Of a stretch of 64,000 nt of DNA, positions 53,463 through 62,987 are shown piece after piece; the first letter of the stretch is position 1, and every line of letters starts with the position of its first letter. The notes beneath the pieces are model-generated. The model was not told the DNA's origin. It saw only the letters and a program-made list of their open reading frames with translations, and ran no database searches. This DNA is from Sediminibacterium sp. C3 (GTDB lineage Bacteria; Bacteroidota; Bacteroidia; Chitinophagales; Chitinophagaceae). The stretch lies in assembly GCF_000508085.1 (NCBI RefSeq), contig NZ_KI669560.1:1260464-1324463 (forward strand), read 5' to 3'. Both the position numbers and the translations under genes were made by a program.

Positions 53463-53705
53463 ATGAGCGAGAACAATAAATTCATTTCTGGTTTATTACT
53501 GGGAGTGTTGGCGGGTTCAGCATTGGCTTTGTACCTGAGTTCCGATAAAGGAAAAGAGTTATTGGCGAATATGAATATTGATACGGACGAAATAAAAGAA
53601 GATATGCAGGAAACCTATGGTAAAGCCAAGGAGAATGTGGAAGAGCTGCTGGCCAAAGCCAAACAGCTGGTGAAAGAATTAGAAAATAAAGTTTCAGAAG
53701 CCTAA
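53463..53705 (+). CDS. YtxH-domain small membrane protein
   Basis: 80 residues: one N-terminal glycine-rich membrane helix (FISGLLLGVLAGSALALYLSS), the SSDKGKEL phrase typical of YtxH (PF12732), and a charged helical tail (KAKENVEELLAKAKQLVKELENKV). The general family is linked to envelope stress, but its job is not defined. It is followed after 8 bases by a holin-X-like gene. Confidence 0.8.
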   Translation: MSENNKFISGLLLGVLAGSALALYLSSDKGKELLANMNIDTDEIKEDMQETYGKAKENVEELLAKAKQLVKELENKVSEA

Positions 53706-53713
53706 TCTTTTAT

Positions 53714-54052
53714 ATGTCCGACAATCAAAATTTTTTTAACGAAGCCAAACAGGAACTGGAAGATTATATTCAGAACCGGATCCTGCTTGCGAAAATGCAG
53801 GTGGCCGATAAAGTCAGTGATAAAGTGGCGGCTGGCGCCCTCATGACCATTCTGGGTGTTTTGCTTGTCTTTGCCCTTATTTTCGGGGGGATCATGACTG
53901 CCTACTATCTAACGGACCTTACGGGCAGCCTGGTGAAGGGCTTCGGGTATGTGGCTGCTTTTTTCCTGGGATTGGCCTTATTAGTGCTGATTTTCCGGAA
54001 AGCCATTGCTGGAGGGGTCCGCAATTCCATCATCAAGAATCTTTTTAAGTAA
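53714..54052 (+). CDS. Phage holin family / holin-X-like membrane protein
   Basis: 112 residues. An amphipathic N terminus (FFNEAKQELEDYIQNRILLAKMQVADKVSDKVAA) leads into two membrane helices joined by a short loop (MTILGVLLVFALIFGGIMTAYYL and GFGYVAAFFLGLALLVLIF). This is the putative Actinobacterial holin-X (PF07332-like) layout common in Bacteroidota chromosomes. There is no phage context, so a lysis role is unlikely. It shares a transcript with the YtxH gene. Confidence 0.65.
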   Translation: MSDNQNFFNEAKQELEDYIQNRILLAKMQVADKVSDKVAAGALMTILGVLLVFALIFGGIMTAYYLTDLTGSLVKGFGYVAAFFLGLALLVLIFRKAIAGGVRNSIIKNLFK

Positions 54053-54071
54053 CCAACCTCATTGCAATAAC

Positions 54072-55891
<1,820 letters not shown>

Positions 55892-55894
55892 TTT

Positions 55895-56146
55895 ATGATT
55901 CTAGAAATATTAACGCCTGAAAAAAAATTATACAGTGGTGAAGTGTACGGTGTACAGTTGCCAGGTATAAGTGGTTTATTCGAAATCCTTGATAAGCACG
56001 CGCCATTGGTGAGTGCCTTGGGTAAGGGTAACCTGAAAATTTTAAAGGATAAGAAAGAAATAGAGAAGTATTCTATCCAAAGCGGTTTTGTTGAGGTTTT
56101 GAACAACAAAGTAACCGTGCTGGTAGAAGGTGCAGTGGCCATATAA
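55895..56146 (+). CDS. atpC: F0F1 ATP synthase subunit epsilon
   Basis: 83 residues, only the N-terminal beta-sandwich domain of the usual ~135-residue epsilon subunit (LEILTPEKKLYSGEVYGVQLPGISGLFEILDKHAPLVSALGKGNLKI...). The C-terminal inhibitory helical hairpin is missing, which is common in Bacteroidota. It sits in the central stalk of F1. A strong terminator lies 50 bases after the stop. Confidence 0.95.
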   Translation: MILEILTPEKKLYSGEVYGVQLPGISGLFEILDKHAPLVSALGKGNLKILKDKKEIEKYSIQSGFVEVLNNKVTVLVEGAVAI

Positions 56147-56196
56147 TTGCTGCGGCCCTCATTGCTGAAACACAGTAAGTTTTCTAATAAAGTTTG

Positions 56197-56229
56197 AACA
56201 GTCCCGAATTTATTCGGGACTGTTTTTTT
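56197..56229 (+). terminator. Intrinsic terminator after atpDC
   Basis: A perfect 11-bp stem (ACAGTCCCGAA at 56198-56208 pairing with 56213-56223), a four-base loop TTTA, and a run of seven T at 56223-56229. Confidence 0.92.
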
Positions 56230-56312
56230 GTGGGGTACTTTCTGTGGCGGGGAGAGTGGGTTTGCCAGTTTGAAAATGGCGAAAAAATGTACTGAAAATG
56301 TTTTTACGATTT

Positions 56313-56346
56313 ATTGTACAAAATAACGTACATTTGAGTGTACAAT
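56313..56346. promoter_or_regulatory. YefM-type operator
   Basis: ATTGTACA at 56313-56320 and TGTACAAT at 56339-56346 form a perfect 8-bp inverted repeat, with another GTACA between them. TGTACA is the known YefM core site. The array ends 10 bases before the yefM start. Confidence 0.7.
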
Positions 56347-56355
56347 ATCAAAACC

Positions 56356-56604
56356 ATGCAAGCAGTTTCAATATCTCAGCTAAGAAATAACATGAAGAAG
56401 TATTTAGATGAAGTCACTAATTCTTCAGATACCCTTATCGTGTCTAGAACTGTTGAAGAAGAGGCGGTTGTAATCATTTCTTTAAAAGAATACAATGCAC
56501 TTACAGAAACAGGCCACTTATTGTCTACTGCAGCAAATAGAAACAGGCTTAGAGAATCAATAGATCAATTAGAAAGTGGACGTACAGGAAAATTTGATTT
56601 ATAG
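56356..56604 (+). CDS. yefM: YefM/Phd-type antitoxin
   Basis: 82 residues from ATG 56356 ([20 protein letters not shown]). The Phd/YefM N-terminal DNA-binding domain includes [49 protein letters not shown], and the C-terminal tail ([21 protein letters not shown]) is the segment that wraps the toxin. It neutralises the YoeB toxin encoded 3 bases downstream and autoregulates through the TGTACA sites. It is the usual length for YefM (~83). Confidence 0.93.
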   Translation: MQAVSISQLRNNMKKYLDEVTNSSDTLIVSRTVEEEAVVIISLKEYNALTETGHLLSTAANRNRLRESIDQLESGRTGKFDL

Positions 56605-56607
56605 AGT

Positions 56608-56880
56608 ATGAATTTTGAGTTTACTGATAATGGATGGGATGATTTTCAATTCTGGATTGAGACAGATAATGATGTTGTGCTAAAAATTACAGACCTACTT
56701 CAAGAGATTAAAAAAACACCATTCAAAGGAACTGGAAAACCAGAGCCTCTTAGATACGACTTAAAAGGATATTGGTCCAGACGAATTACTGGAGAACATC
56801 GGCTTGTGTATAAAGTGGAAGGTAAAAAAGGGGTTGATCAGAAATGTATAATCATTCAATGTCGCTTCCACTACGATTAA
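56608..56880 (+). CDS. yoeB: Txe/YoeB-family mRNA interferase toxin
   Basis: 90 residues (Escherichia coli YoeB is 84). The RelE-fold C-terminal motif is intact: GTGKPEPLRYDLKGYWSRRITGEHRLVYKV and IIIQCRFHYD, holding the catalytic Glu/His/Arg set (E of TGEHR, H, R) and the terminal Tyr. YoeB binds the ribosomal A site and cleaves mRNA. A short insert KVEGKKGVDQKC lies before the last strand. It forms a pair with the yefM gene upstream. Confidence 0.93.
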   Translation: MNFEFTDNGWDDFQFWIETDNDVVLKITDLLQEIKKTPFKGTGKPEPLRYDLKGYWSRRITGEHRLVYKVEGKKGVDQKCIIIQCRFHYD

Positions 56881-56915
56881 GTTTTCGCGTAACAGTATTT
56901 TAAGCTGCTTCTTTC

Positions 56916-57143
56916 ATGACTATTCCGGGTGTTAATGAAAGAATGGCTTTGTTAATTAAGTTATTAAAAGATGATCCTGAAAGACTTCTTATGGTTAAAG
57001 AAGTCGAGTCAAGATTTAGCATATCTAATTTTACTGCCAGGTCTGATTTGAAAGCATTAGTGCAGTTAGGACTACTTAATGTTATTCAGGTTAACAAAAA
57101 AATCAAAGTTTTATCAGGTCAAATAATTTCGAGACAGTTTTGA
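56916..57143 (+). CDS. Winged-helix fragment, possibly from a Fic or ATPase family protein
   Basis: 75 residues carrying one winged helix-turn-helix (LLMVKEVESRFSISNFTARSDLKALVQLGLLNVIQVNKKIKVL). This kind of domain usually ends Fic-family proteins or DeoR-like regulators; the preceding ~300 residues are absent here. It could be a decayed remnant or a small stand-alone regulator. It is 35 bases after yoeB. The start ATG is assumed. Confidence 0.5.
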   Translation: MTIPGVNERMALLIKLLKDDPERLLMVKEVESRFSISNFTARSDLKALVQLGLLNVIQVNKKIKVLSGQIISRQF

Positions 57144-57461
57144 AAAAACTCTCCGTTAATAAACTATAATTCATCTACCGTGAAATAACGATGTAAATTC
57201 AGTATAAACACGCTTTGAAATCTCTGTAATTTTTTATTTATTGGCTCTAAGTATCTATCCTATGAGTCAAGTAGCACCGTTAAATAACCCCTTTTTTAGG
57301 TTACAACTGCCTTTTCGTTTGTTGGATCTTATGGGTTCCTTCGTACTGTTCAGAACAAAACCTTGTTGCAACAAGTACAAAACCCGAGTTCACGGTAGCG
57401 GGACTTCTGCGTGACGCTGAAATTACCATGGCGAAAGACAGGTCTACTAAATTTTATAAAA
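57144..57461. other. 318-base leader region before the double-glycine peptides
   Basis: No gene with coding character is visible. A perfect 14-bp palindrome CTTGTTGCAACAAG is at 57362-57375, and the following ~80 bases (57375-57450) are clearly richer in G+C than the surroundings and contain several short complementary segments such as CCCG/CGGG and AGCG/CGCT. This suggests a structured leader or regulatory element for the peptide genes, but no RNA family was recognised. Confidence 0.4.
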
Positions 57462-57650
57462 ATGAAAAAAGTATCATTAGACCAACTTGGACTAAAGAGT
57501 CTAAGTATGGAGGAATCACTGGAGATTAATGGTGGAGATTTTTCAGCCTTCCTGAAGAAAGCAGGTTTAGCTGGACTAGTGTATGATGTGATTGACAATT
57601 GGAGTACCATTAAGAAAGGTTTTTCCAATGGATGGAATTCATTAAAATAA
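57462..57650 (+). CDS. Double-glycine leader peptide 1 (bacteriocin-like)
   Basis: 62 residues from ATG 57462; the frame is open further upstream but only this start gives a standard leader. Residues 1-25 (MKKVSLDQLGLKSLSMEESL + EINGG) are a GG-type leader with the LxxLSxEExxxINGG pattern recognised by C39 peptidases. The predicted mature part is 37 residues, DFSAFLKKAGLAGLVYDV followed by a Trp/Lys-rich tail, small and slightly positive, with a G/A-rich amphipathic stretch. The neighbouring exporter has a C39 domain. Antibacterial activity is inference. Confidence 0.75.
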   Translation: MKKVSLDQLGLKSLSMEESLEINGGDFSAFLKKAGLAGLVYDVIDNWSTIKKGFSNGWNSLK

Positions 57651-57668
57651 CCAAGAAAACTTTCAACT

Positions 57669-57869
57669 ATGAAATCAAATGCTATCGACCTTTCAAACTT
57701 TAAAGGTCTTCAGGAATTGTCAATTGATCAAATGCAATCAATTGATGGTGGCGGTGAATTTTGGGATATAGTTTCCTATGCTGCTGGAGTAACTGCAAAA
57801 GTTATTTACACATTTGCTAAGGATGCAATTACCTATCAACAATCCTTACCTCCGAATTTGAAAAAATAG
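57669..57869 (+). CDS. Double-glycine leader peptide 2 (bacteriocin-like)
   Basis: 66 residues. The leader ends at GG in residues 27-28 (LSIDQMQSIDGG), with the LxxLSxxQMxxIxGG pattern. The predicted 38-residue mature part is GEFWDIVSYAAGVTAKVI followed by YTFAKDAITYQQ and a PPNLKK tail, hydrophobic with G/A turns. It begins 18 bases after peptide 1, so the two may work as a two-peptide bacteriocin. A hairpin follows directly. Confidence 0.75.
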   Translation: MKSNAIDLSNFKGLQELSIDQMQSIDGGGEFWDIVSYAAGVTAKVIYTFAKDAITYQQSLPPNLKK

Positions 57870-57903
57870 AATAATGGGGAGGGATTTAACCTTCCCCATT
57901 ATT
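57870..57903 (+). terminator. Hairpin after the peptide genes, likely terminator or RNA stabiliser
   Basis: AATAATGGGGAGG at 57870-57882 pairs with CCTTCCCCATTATT at 57890-57903, with one bulged base and a seven-base loop. There is no long T tract. Placed at this point it could make the peptide messages more abundant than those of the export genes. Confidence 0.5.
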
Positions 57904-57949
57904 TGAAGTACTCAATTTGTTTTTTGAAAATTAATTAAAAACATATGAA

Positions 57950-58438
57950 ATGCTTTATCAGTTAAATCGCCTGAATAATTTGTATGAGAATTGGTTAATT
58001 CAATTTTCTAAATTGAGTATTAGTAAGCTTATTATATTGACTGTCGTAGTTGAAATTACGGTAACACTAATTTTCTCACATTTGCTTTTCCCAAATCATT
58101 CGGCAGGTCCATCATTCGAAAATAAAATAGAAGAATTCTTTACAGCTGTTGTCTTTGCCCCTTTAATAGAAACTTTAATTTTTCAATATGCATTTATATC
58201 ATACATACTTGGTAAATGGTCAAATGCATATTTGGTTAGCTGTTTCGTAACAGCTTCTCTTTTTGGATTATCACATTTCTATTCGCCAGAATATGTATTT
58301 AAAACATTTATCTCTGGGTTGTTATTTGGAACACTTTACTTGGTGATAGTTAAAAAGAATCGAAATGCATTTATCGTCGTTGCGATTGCACATTCTCTTT
58401 ATAATTTCATCGGATTTTGTATTCGAAATTTATTATAA
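57950..58438 (+). CDS. CPBP-family intramembrane protease (Abi/CAAX-like)
   Basis: 162 residues with about four or five membrane helices. The three CPBP motifs are present in weakened form: APLIETLIFQ (family EExxxR, here only one Glu and no Arg), FGLSHFYSPEY and AHSLYNFIGF. Such proteins often sit in bacteriocin loci as immunity factors or processing proteases. With the first motif incomplete, catalysis is uncertain and immunity is the more cautious idea. The HlyD-type gene starts 5 bases later. Confidence 0.75.
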   Translation: MLYQLNRLNNLYENWLIQFSKLSISKLIILTVVVEITVTLIFSHLLFPNHSAGPSFENKIEEFFTAVVFAPLIETLIFQYAFISYILGKWSNAYLVSCFVTASLFGLSHFYSPEYVFKTFISGLLFGTLYLVIVKKNRNAFIVVAIAHSLYNFIGFCIRNLL

Positions 58439-58442
58439 TCCC

Positions 58443-59585
58443 ATGCTCCCCCCAATAGATCATATTATATACTTCCGCCAAAGGCCATTACTTTACTGGA
58501 TTATTATGACTATGGTTATAGGCGCTGTTTTAGCTTTGCCATTTATAAAAACCACTGTTTCAATCAGGGCATCTGGACTTATTCGTCCAGCTAATGAGCG
58601 AACGGAAGTGAAATCTGTAATGAGTGGTTATATTCATTATTTGTATGTTAAGGAAGGCGACACCGTTAAACAAGGACAGTTGATTGCAGCTATCAGAGAC
58701 AATACGAATCAGCCTAAAGCCGACCTCAATCAAATTGAATACCAACAAAAAAATGCTTTTGTAAAAGATCTTCTTTTACTTACTAAATCTGATACTTCAA
58801 GTATAAAATCTTCATTAGGAATTGATGATTTATCTACGCCACTTTACAAAGAGCAATTAAGTAAATATCAATACCAGTTAGCCGATCAGAAAGCGTCATT
58901 AAGAAAAGTGGCAAATGAGCTTAAAACCTATACTTCGCTTTTTAAAGACAAAGTAATTTCAAGTAAGGAATTCTTTGATAAGGAAATTGAATTTGAAAAG
59001 TTACAAGCTTCTTTCAATGCTTTTAAAAATAATCAGTTGGTTTCATGGCAGCATGATTTGCAGGAATTTCAGTTGAATATTTCTCAATTCAATGCTCAAA
59101 GAAGGCAAATTGAAGCAGATCAGTCGAATCATTTTATTCATGCACCTGTTTCGGGTGTTATTCAGAATGTGAGTGCAAGATATAAAGGGAATATCCTTTC
59201 AGCTGGTGAATCTGTCTGTTTAATTTCTCCGCTCACTGAATTATTGGCCGAGTGTTATCTTTCTACAAAAGATGTTGGTTTGCTCACAGTGGGTCATTCT
59301 GTTAAGTTTCAGATTGATGCTTTTGATTACCAGTATTTTGGTGTACTTACTGGTAAAGTCAATCGCATCGATAATGATTATTCTATAATTGACAATAAGC
59401 CTGTTTTTAAAGTACAATGTTATTTTGACCGAGCTCAGTTGTCTCTCAAAAATGGATTCAAAGGGTCATTGAAAAAAGGGTTAAGCCTTCAAGCCCGTTT
59501 TGTAGTGGCTGAAAGAACACTCTGGAACTTGCTTTACGATACCATGGATGATTGGTTTAATCCAAATGCGCATGTTAAAAGCTAA
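58443..59585 (+). CDS. HlyD-family secretion adaptor (bacteriocin exporter)
   Basis: 380 residues from ATG 58443 (MLPPIDHIIYFRQRP); the frame is open upstream into the protease gene. There is one membrane helix near residues 20-42 (YWIIMTMVIGAVLALPFI). A biotinyl-lipoyl half-motif follows (VMSGYIHYLYVKEGDTVKQGQLIA), then a long coiled coil (about 130-230), the second half-motif (IHAPVSGVIQNVSARYKGNIL) and a beta-barrel region (TKDVGLLTVGHSVKFQIDAFDYQYFGVLTGKV). It links the C39 ABC exporter to the outer envelope. It overlaps the ABC gene by 20-38 bases. Confidence 0.88.
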   Translation: MLPPIDHIIYFRQRPLLYWIIMTMVIGAVLALPFIKTTVSIRASGLIRPANERTEVKSVMSGYIHYLYVKEGDTVKQGQLIAAIRDNTNQPKADLNQIEYQQKNAFVKDLLLLTKSDTSSIKSSLGIDDLSTPLYKEQLSKYQYQLADQKASLRKVANELKTYTSLFKDKVISSKEFFDKEIEFEKLQASFNAFKNNQLVSWQHDLQEFQLNISQFNAQRRQIEADQSNHFIHAPVSGVIQNVSARYKGNILSAGESVCLISPLTELLAECYLSTKDVGLLTVGHSVKFQIDAFDYQYFGVLTGKVNRIDNDYSIIDNKPVFKVQCYFDRAQLSLKNGFKGSLKKGLSLQARFVVAERTLWNLLYDTMDDWFNPNAHVKS

Positions 59586-61734
59586 ACTAAAGGTTAAACA
59601 AAGAGATATTACGGATTGTGGTGCTGCCTGCCTCGCATCAGTGGCATTGCATTTTAATTTATCAATTCCGGTTAGCCGAATCAGACAATATGCAGGTACA
59701 GATAAAAAGGGAACCAATGTTTTGGGTTTGATTGAAGCTGCTGAGAAATTGGGTTTCCAGGCTAAGGGCGCCAGAGGCTCGATTCAAAGCCTTTCTAATA
59801 TTCCAATCCCAGCTATTGTTCATCTGGTTCTAAAGAATGGTCTCCATCATTATGTGGTGCTTTATAAAGTTAAATCTAAAGCTATTGTTTATATGGATCC
59901 TGGTGATGGGCAGTTTCATTCCATATCCAATAAAGAATTTACAGATCGTTGGTCAGGTGTAATTGTTTTATTGTTACCAGGGGATAGTTTTGTAACTGGT
60001 TCTCAAAAAACATCCAATTTGCTAAGATTCTGGCAATTGATGTTACCCCATTCTTCTTTTTTACTGCAGGCTTTATTGGGGGCCTTGGTCTATACCATTT
60101 TAGGCCTTTCTACTTCTATTTACATGCAAAAGTTAATTGATTTTGTTCTGGTAGAAGGGAACCTACAACTCTTGAACCTGATGAGCATTGGAATGATTTT
60201 TATACTAATTTTTCAAATGGTTATTGGAGCCTACAAATCGGTGTTGGGTATGCAAACCGGGCAAATGATTGATGCCCGATTAATTCTTGGGTATTACAAA
60301 CATTTATTGCAGTTGCCGCAAAGATTTTTCGATACTATGAGAGTAGGCGAAATAATGAGTAGAATAAATGATGCGGTTAAAATCAGGGAATTTATCAATA
60401 CAGTTGCCCTGAATTTAGTAGTCAATTTATTTATCGTCCTTTTTAGTATTGGTGTTATGTTTCTTTACTATTGGAAGCTAGCAATCATTATGCTTTGCTT
60501 AATTCCAATTTATGTTTTATTGTATTGGATTAGTAATAGAATCAATCAAAAGTGGCAGCGTAAATTAATGGAAGAAAGTGCTGATTTAGAAAGCCATTTA
60601 GTGGAAAGTCTGAATGCGGTTGGTACAGTTAAACGATTTGGATTAGAATCCTATTCAAATGAAAAAACAGAATCCAGGTTTGTTCATTTATTGCGAACAA
60701 TTTACAGAACCAGTATTTATGCATTGTCAATTGGAAACAGTGTTGAATTTTTTACACGCCTCTTTACTATTTTGTTATTATGGTTGGGAGCTTATTTTGT
60801 AATTCAACGGGAACTTACTCCTGGTGAATTATTGTCTTTTTATGCGTTGGTTGGTTATTTTACAGGTCCTGCTTCTTCACTAATCGGTGCCAATAAATCT
60901 ATTCAGGAAGCCTTGATTGCCGCAGACCGTTTGTTTGAAATTATAGATTTAGAAACCGAAACCAATACTGATTCAAAAGTTGAGCTCACAACTGAATTAG
61001 TAGGAGATATACTATTGCAGAATATACATTTTAGATATGGAACCAGAGCTACTGTTTTCGAGAACCTGAATTTATTAATTGAGAAAGGTAAGAGTACTGC
61101 ACTGGTGGGGGAGAGCGGTAGTGGAAAGTCAACGCTTCTTTCTCTTTTGCAGAACCTTTACCCTTTAAACAAAGGTAATATCACCATAGGTGGGTTAGAT
61201 TTACAATACATCTGCAATAAAAGTTTGCGTAAGAGAATTAGCGTAGTGCCTCAGCAAATTGATTTGTTTTCCGGAACGGTTATTGAAAATATTGCATTGG
61301 GCGACTATCAACCTGATATGCAGAGAATCTTATTTCTGTCAAAACTATTGGGTATTGATGAGTTTATTGAACAGTTGCCCAATTCTTATCATAGTATTGT
61401 AAATGAGCAGGGCTCTAATTTTTCTGGTGGACAGAAACAACGAATTGCAATTGCCCGAGCTTTATACAGAGATCCCGATATTTTAATATTAGACGAAGCA
61501 ACCAGCAGTTTAGATCCTGCCAATGAGAAAAAAGTGAAAGAAGCTCTCGACTGGTTTAAGCATCAAATTAAAACCATTATCATCATTGCTCATAGATTAA
61601 CAACTATTCAATATTGTGATAATATAGTTGTGTTGAATAAAGGGCAATTAATAGAGCAGGGTTCTCATGCGCATTTATTAAGCTTAAATGGTCACTATGC
61701 CAATCTTTGGAATTATAATCGTTCATCAATTTAA
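59566..61734 (+). CDS. C39 peptidase-containing ABC transporter (bacteriocin processing and export)
   Basis: 722 residues from ATG 59566 (ATG 59548 and 59572 are also possible). The C39 domain covers about residues 1-140: the catalytic Cys is in QRDITDCGAACLAS, the His in LKNGLHHYVVLYK, and the Asp in IVYMDPGDGQF. A six-helix ABC exporter domain follows (about 150-440), then the nucleotide-binding domain with Walker A GESGSGKST, signature NFSGGQKQR, and Walker B ILILDEATSS. It should cleave GG leaders and export the two peptides. Confidence 0.93.
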   Translation: MRMLKAKLKVKQRDITDCGAACLASVALHFNLSIPVSRIRQYAGTDKKGTNVLGLIEAAEKLGFQAKGARGSIQSLSNIPIPAIVHLVLKNGLHHYVVLYKVKSKAIVYMDPGDGQFHSISNKEFTDRWSGVIVLLLPGDSFVTGSQKTSNLLRFWQLMLPHSSFLLQALLGALVYTILGLSTSIYMQKLIDFVLVEGNLQLLNLMSIGMIFILIFQMVIGAYKSVLGMQTGQMIDARLILGYYKHLLQLPQRFFDTMRVGEIMSRINDAVKIREFINTVALNLVVNLFIVLFSIGVMFLYYWKLAIIMLCLIPIYVLLYWISNRINQKWQRKLMEESADLESHLVESLNAVGTVKRFGLESYSNEKTESRFVHLLRTIYRTSIYALSIGNSVEFFTRLFTILLLWLGAYFVIQRELTPGELLSFYALVGYFTGPASSLIGANKSIQEALIAADRLFEIIDLETETNTDSKVELTTELVGDILLQNIHFRYGTRATVFENLNLLIEKGKSTALVGESGSGKSTLLSLLQNLYPLNKGNITIGGLDLQYICNKSLRKRISVVPQQIDLFSGTVIENIALGDYQPDMQRILFLSKLLGIDEFIEQLPNSYHSIVNEQGSNFSGGQKQRIAIARALYRDPDILILDEATSSLDPANEKKVKEALDWFKHQIKTIIIIAHRLTTIQYCDNIVVLNKGQLIEQGSHAHLLSLNGHYANLWNYNRSSI

Positions 61735-61743
61735 ACAGTATTA

Positions 61744-62337
61744 ATGTCTAACAGTAAAAATCCTATTGTAATCCTCCTTATGCTCCAGGGCATTGTATTT
61801 AATTTAATACTACTTCCCATAGCTATCCTATTCCCTGATTTAACTTCTTCAATATTTGTTTCGAAGCAATTTTATTTTCAGGATTGGGTTAATTCAGTTT
61901 GCATCAATTTATTAGCTTGGCAGCTTTTATATACAGTTTTTAAAAGCAAGTTATTCTTTAAAACACCCAGACGTTTAAGAGACGAATTAAAAAAGTTTGA
62001 TTGGATCGTACGAATTGAAAGTTGGCTCTATAAACAAATCAAAGATTTTCCAGCAAAGAATAAAGCACTCCTTTATTTAATTGGGCTTGTAATTCTTGTA
62101 AATATTATTGTTCCAATCATTTTCAGCACCATATTCGGACATAAACTTGCCTATCGTTCACTCGGATTATCCTTTATTAGCATTCAGTTCATCTCTTTTA
62201 TTGCATTTTATTGTTACAATAAATTTCCTGAGGAAACAATTGGAAAAGATGAACCCATTCCGTCACCATGGTTACTAGAAATCCTTTTTAGTAAAAATCA
62301 GAAAAAAGCCAAGCCTAATTCAACTGCGGATCAATAG
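61744..62337 (+). CDS. Unknown membrane protein of the bacteriocin-like locus
   Basis: 197 residues, four predicted membrane segments (VILLMLQGIVFNLILLPIAIL, SVCINLLAWQLLYTVF, LLYLIGLVILVNIIVPIIF, LGLSFISIQFISFIAFY) in two pairs separated by a basic cytoplasmic loop (KTPRRLRDELKKFDW). No family is recognised. Starting 9 bases after the exporter, it may be an immunity protein or an accessory to export (inference). The 3' end overlaps the convergent YqgE gene by 23 bases. Confidence 0.6.
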   Translation: MSNSKNPIVILLMLQGIVFNLILLPIAILFPDLTSSIFVSKQFYFQDWVNSVCINLLAWQLLYTVFKSKLFFKTPRRLRDELKKFDWIVRIESWLYKQIKDFPAKNKALLYLIGLVILVNIIVPIIFSTIFGHKLAYRSLGLSFISIQFISFIAFYCYNKFPEETIGKDEPIPSPWLLEILFSKNQKKAKPNSTADQ

Positions 62338-62863
62338 GGTAGTTGGTCATTTGCGCATATTCGCCGCCCAGCTGTTGTAGGCTGCGCTTCCATATTTGAT
62401 GTGGCTCGTCTATAAAGAGTATGCCTGGATCTGCCTGTGTTAGAATCCAGCTTTTCTCCTCAATCTCTTCCTGTAGTTGACCACTGCTCCATCCGCTATA
62501 GCCGATGAAAAAGCGAATCTGGTTTTCTGTGATTTCTTTATTGTGTAGTGCAGCTACAGCTACATCAAAATCGCCACCCCAATAAATACCTTTGGTGATT
62601 TCTATCCCTTCATGAATAATATCGGGTCTGCGATGAATAAAGTGCAGGGTATGTTGTTCTACCGGACCGCCTTCGAATACCGGCAATGCTATTCCCTCTG
62701 CCATTTCTACCAGATCTCCCAGGTATTGATTGGTTTTTTTGTTGAGAATAAATCCAACATCGCCCTCTTCATTGTGTTCACAGATTAACACGGCGGTTCT
62801 GATAAAATTTGGATCCTTTAAAAATGGGTCCGACAATAATAGTATTCCTTTGTTTAATTCCAT
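62315..62863 (-). CDS. YqgE/AlgH family protein
   Basis: 182 residues from ATG 62863 (MELNKGILLLSDPF, the family's usual start); the frame extends 14 codons upstream. Signature phrases: SDPFLKDPNFIRTAVLICEHNEEGDVGFILNK, VFEGGPVEQHTLHFIH, YWGGDFD and RFFIGYSGWSSGQLQEEIEEKSW. The family is conserved and its exact role is undefined (links to regulation and envelope functions exist in Pseudomonas). The gene is divergent from the histidine kinase gene. Confidence 0.93.
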   Translation of the reverse strand: MELNKGILLLSDPFLKDPNFIRTAVLICEHNEEGDVGFILNKKTNQYLGDLVEMAEGIALPVFEGGPVEQHTLHFIHRRPDIIHEGIEITKGIYWGGDFDVAVAALHNKEITENQIRFFIGYSGWSSGQLQEEIEEKSWILTQADPGILFIDEPHQIWKRSLQQLGGEYAQMTNYPIDPQLN

Positions 62864-62987
62864 AGGTATACAAAAGATAAGAATTTTATTTATTTTTCGG
62901 AGCAATTGTTAAAAATTCTCGTTAAAAAAGTCTGCCTTTGGATAGATAGCCCCGGGTCTGGTCTTTTTCAATTTATATTTGCTCCGC

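Noticed and set aside
53714-54052. Phage remnant based on the holin-like gene
   Set aside because: No other phage genes are nearby, and holin-X-like proteins are common in Bacteroidota chromosomes next to YtxH genes.
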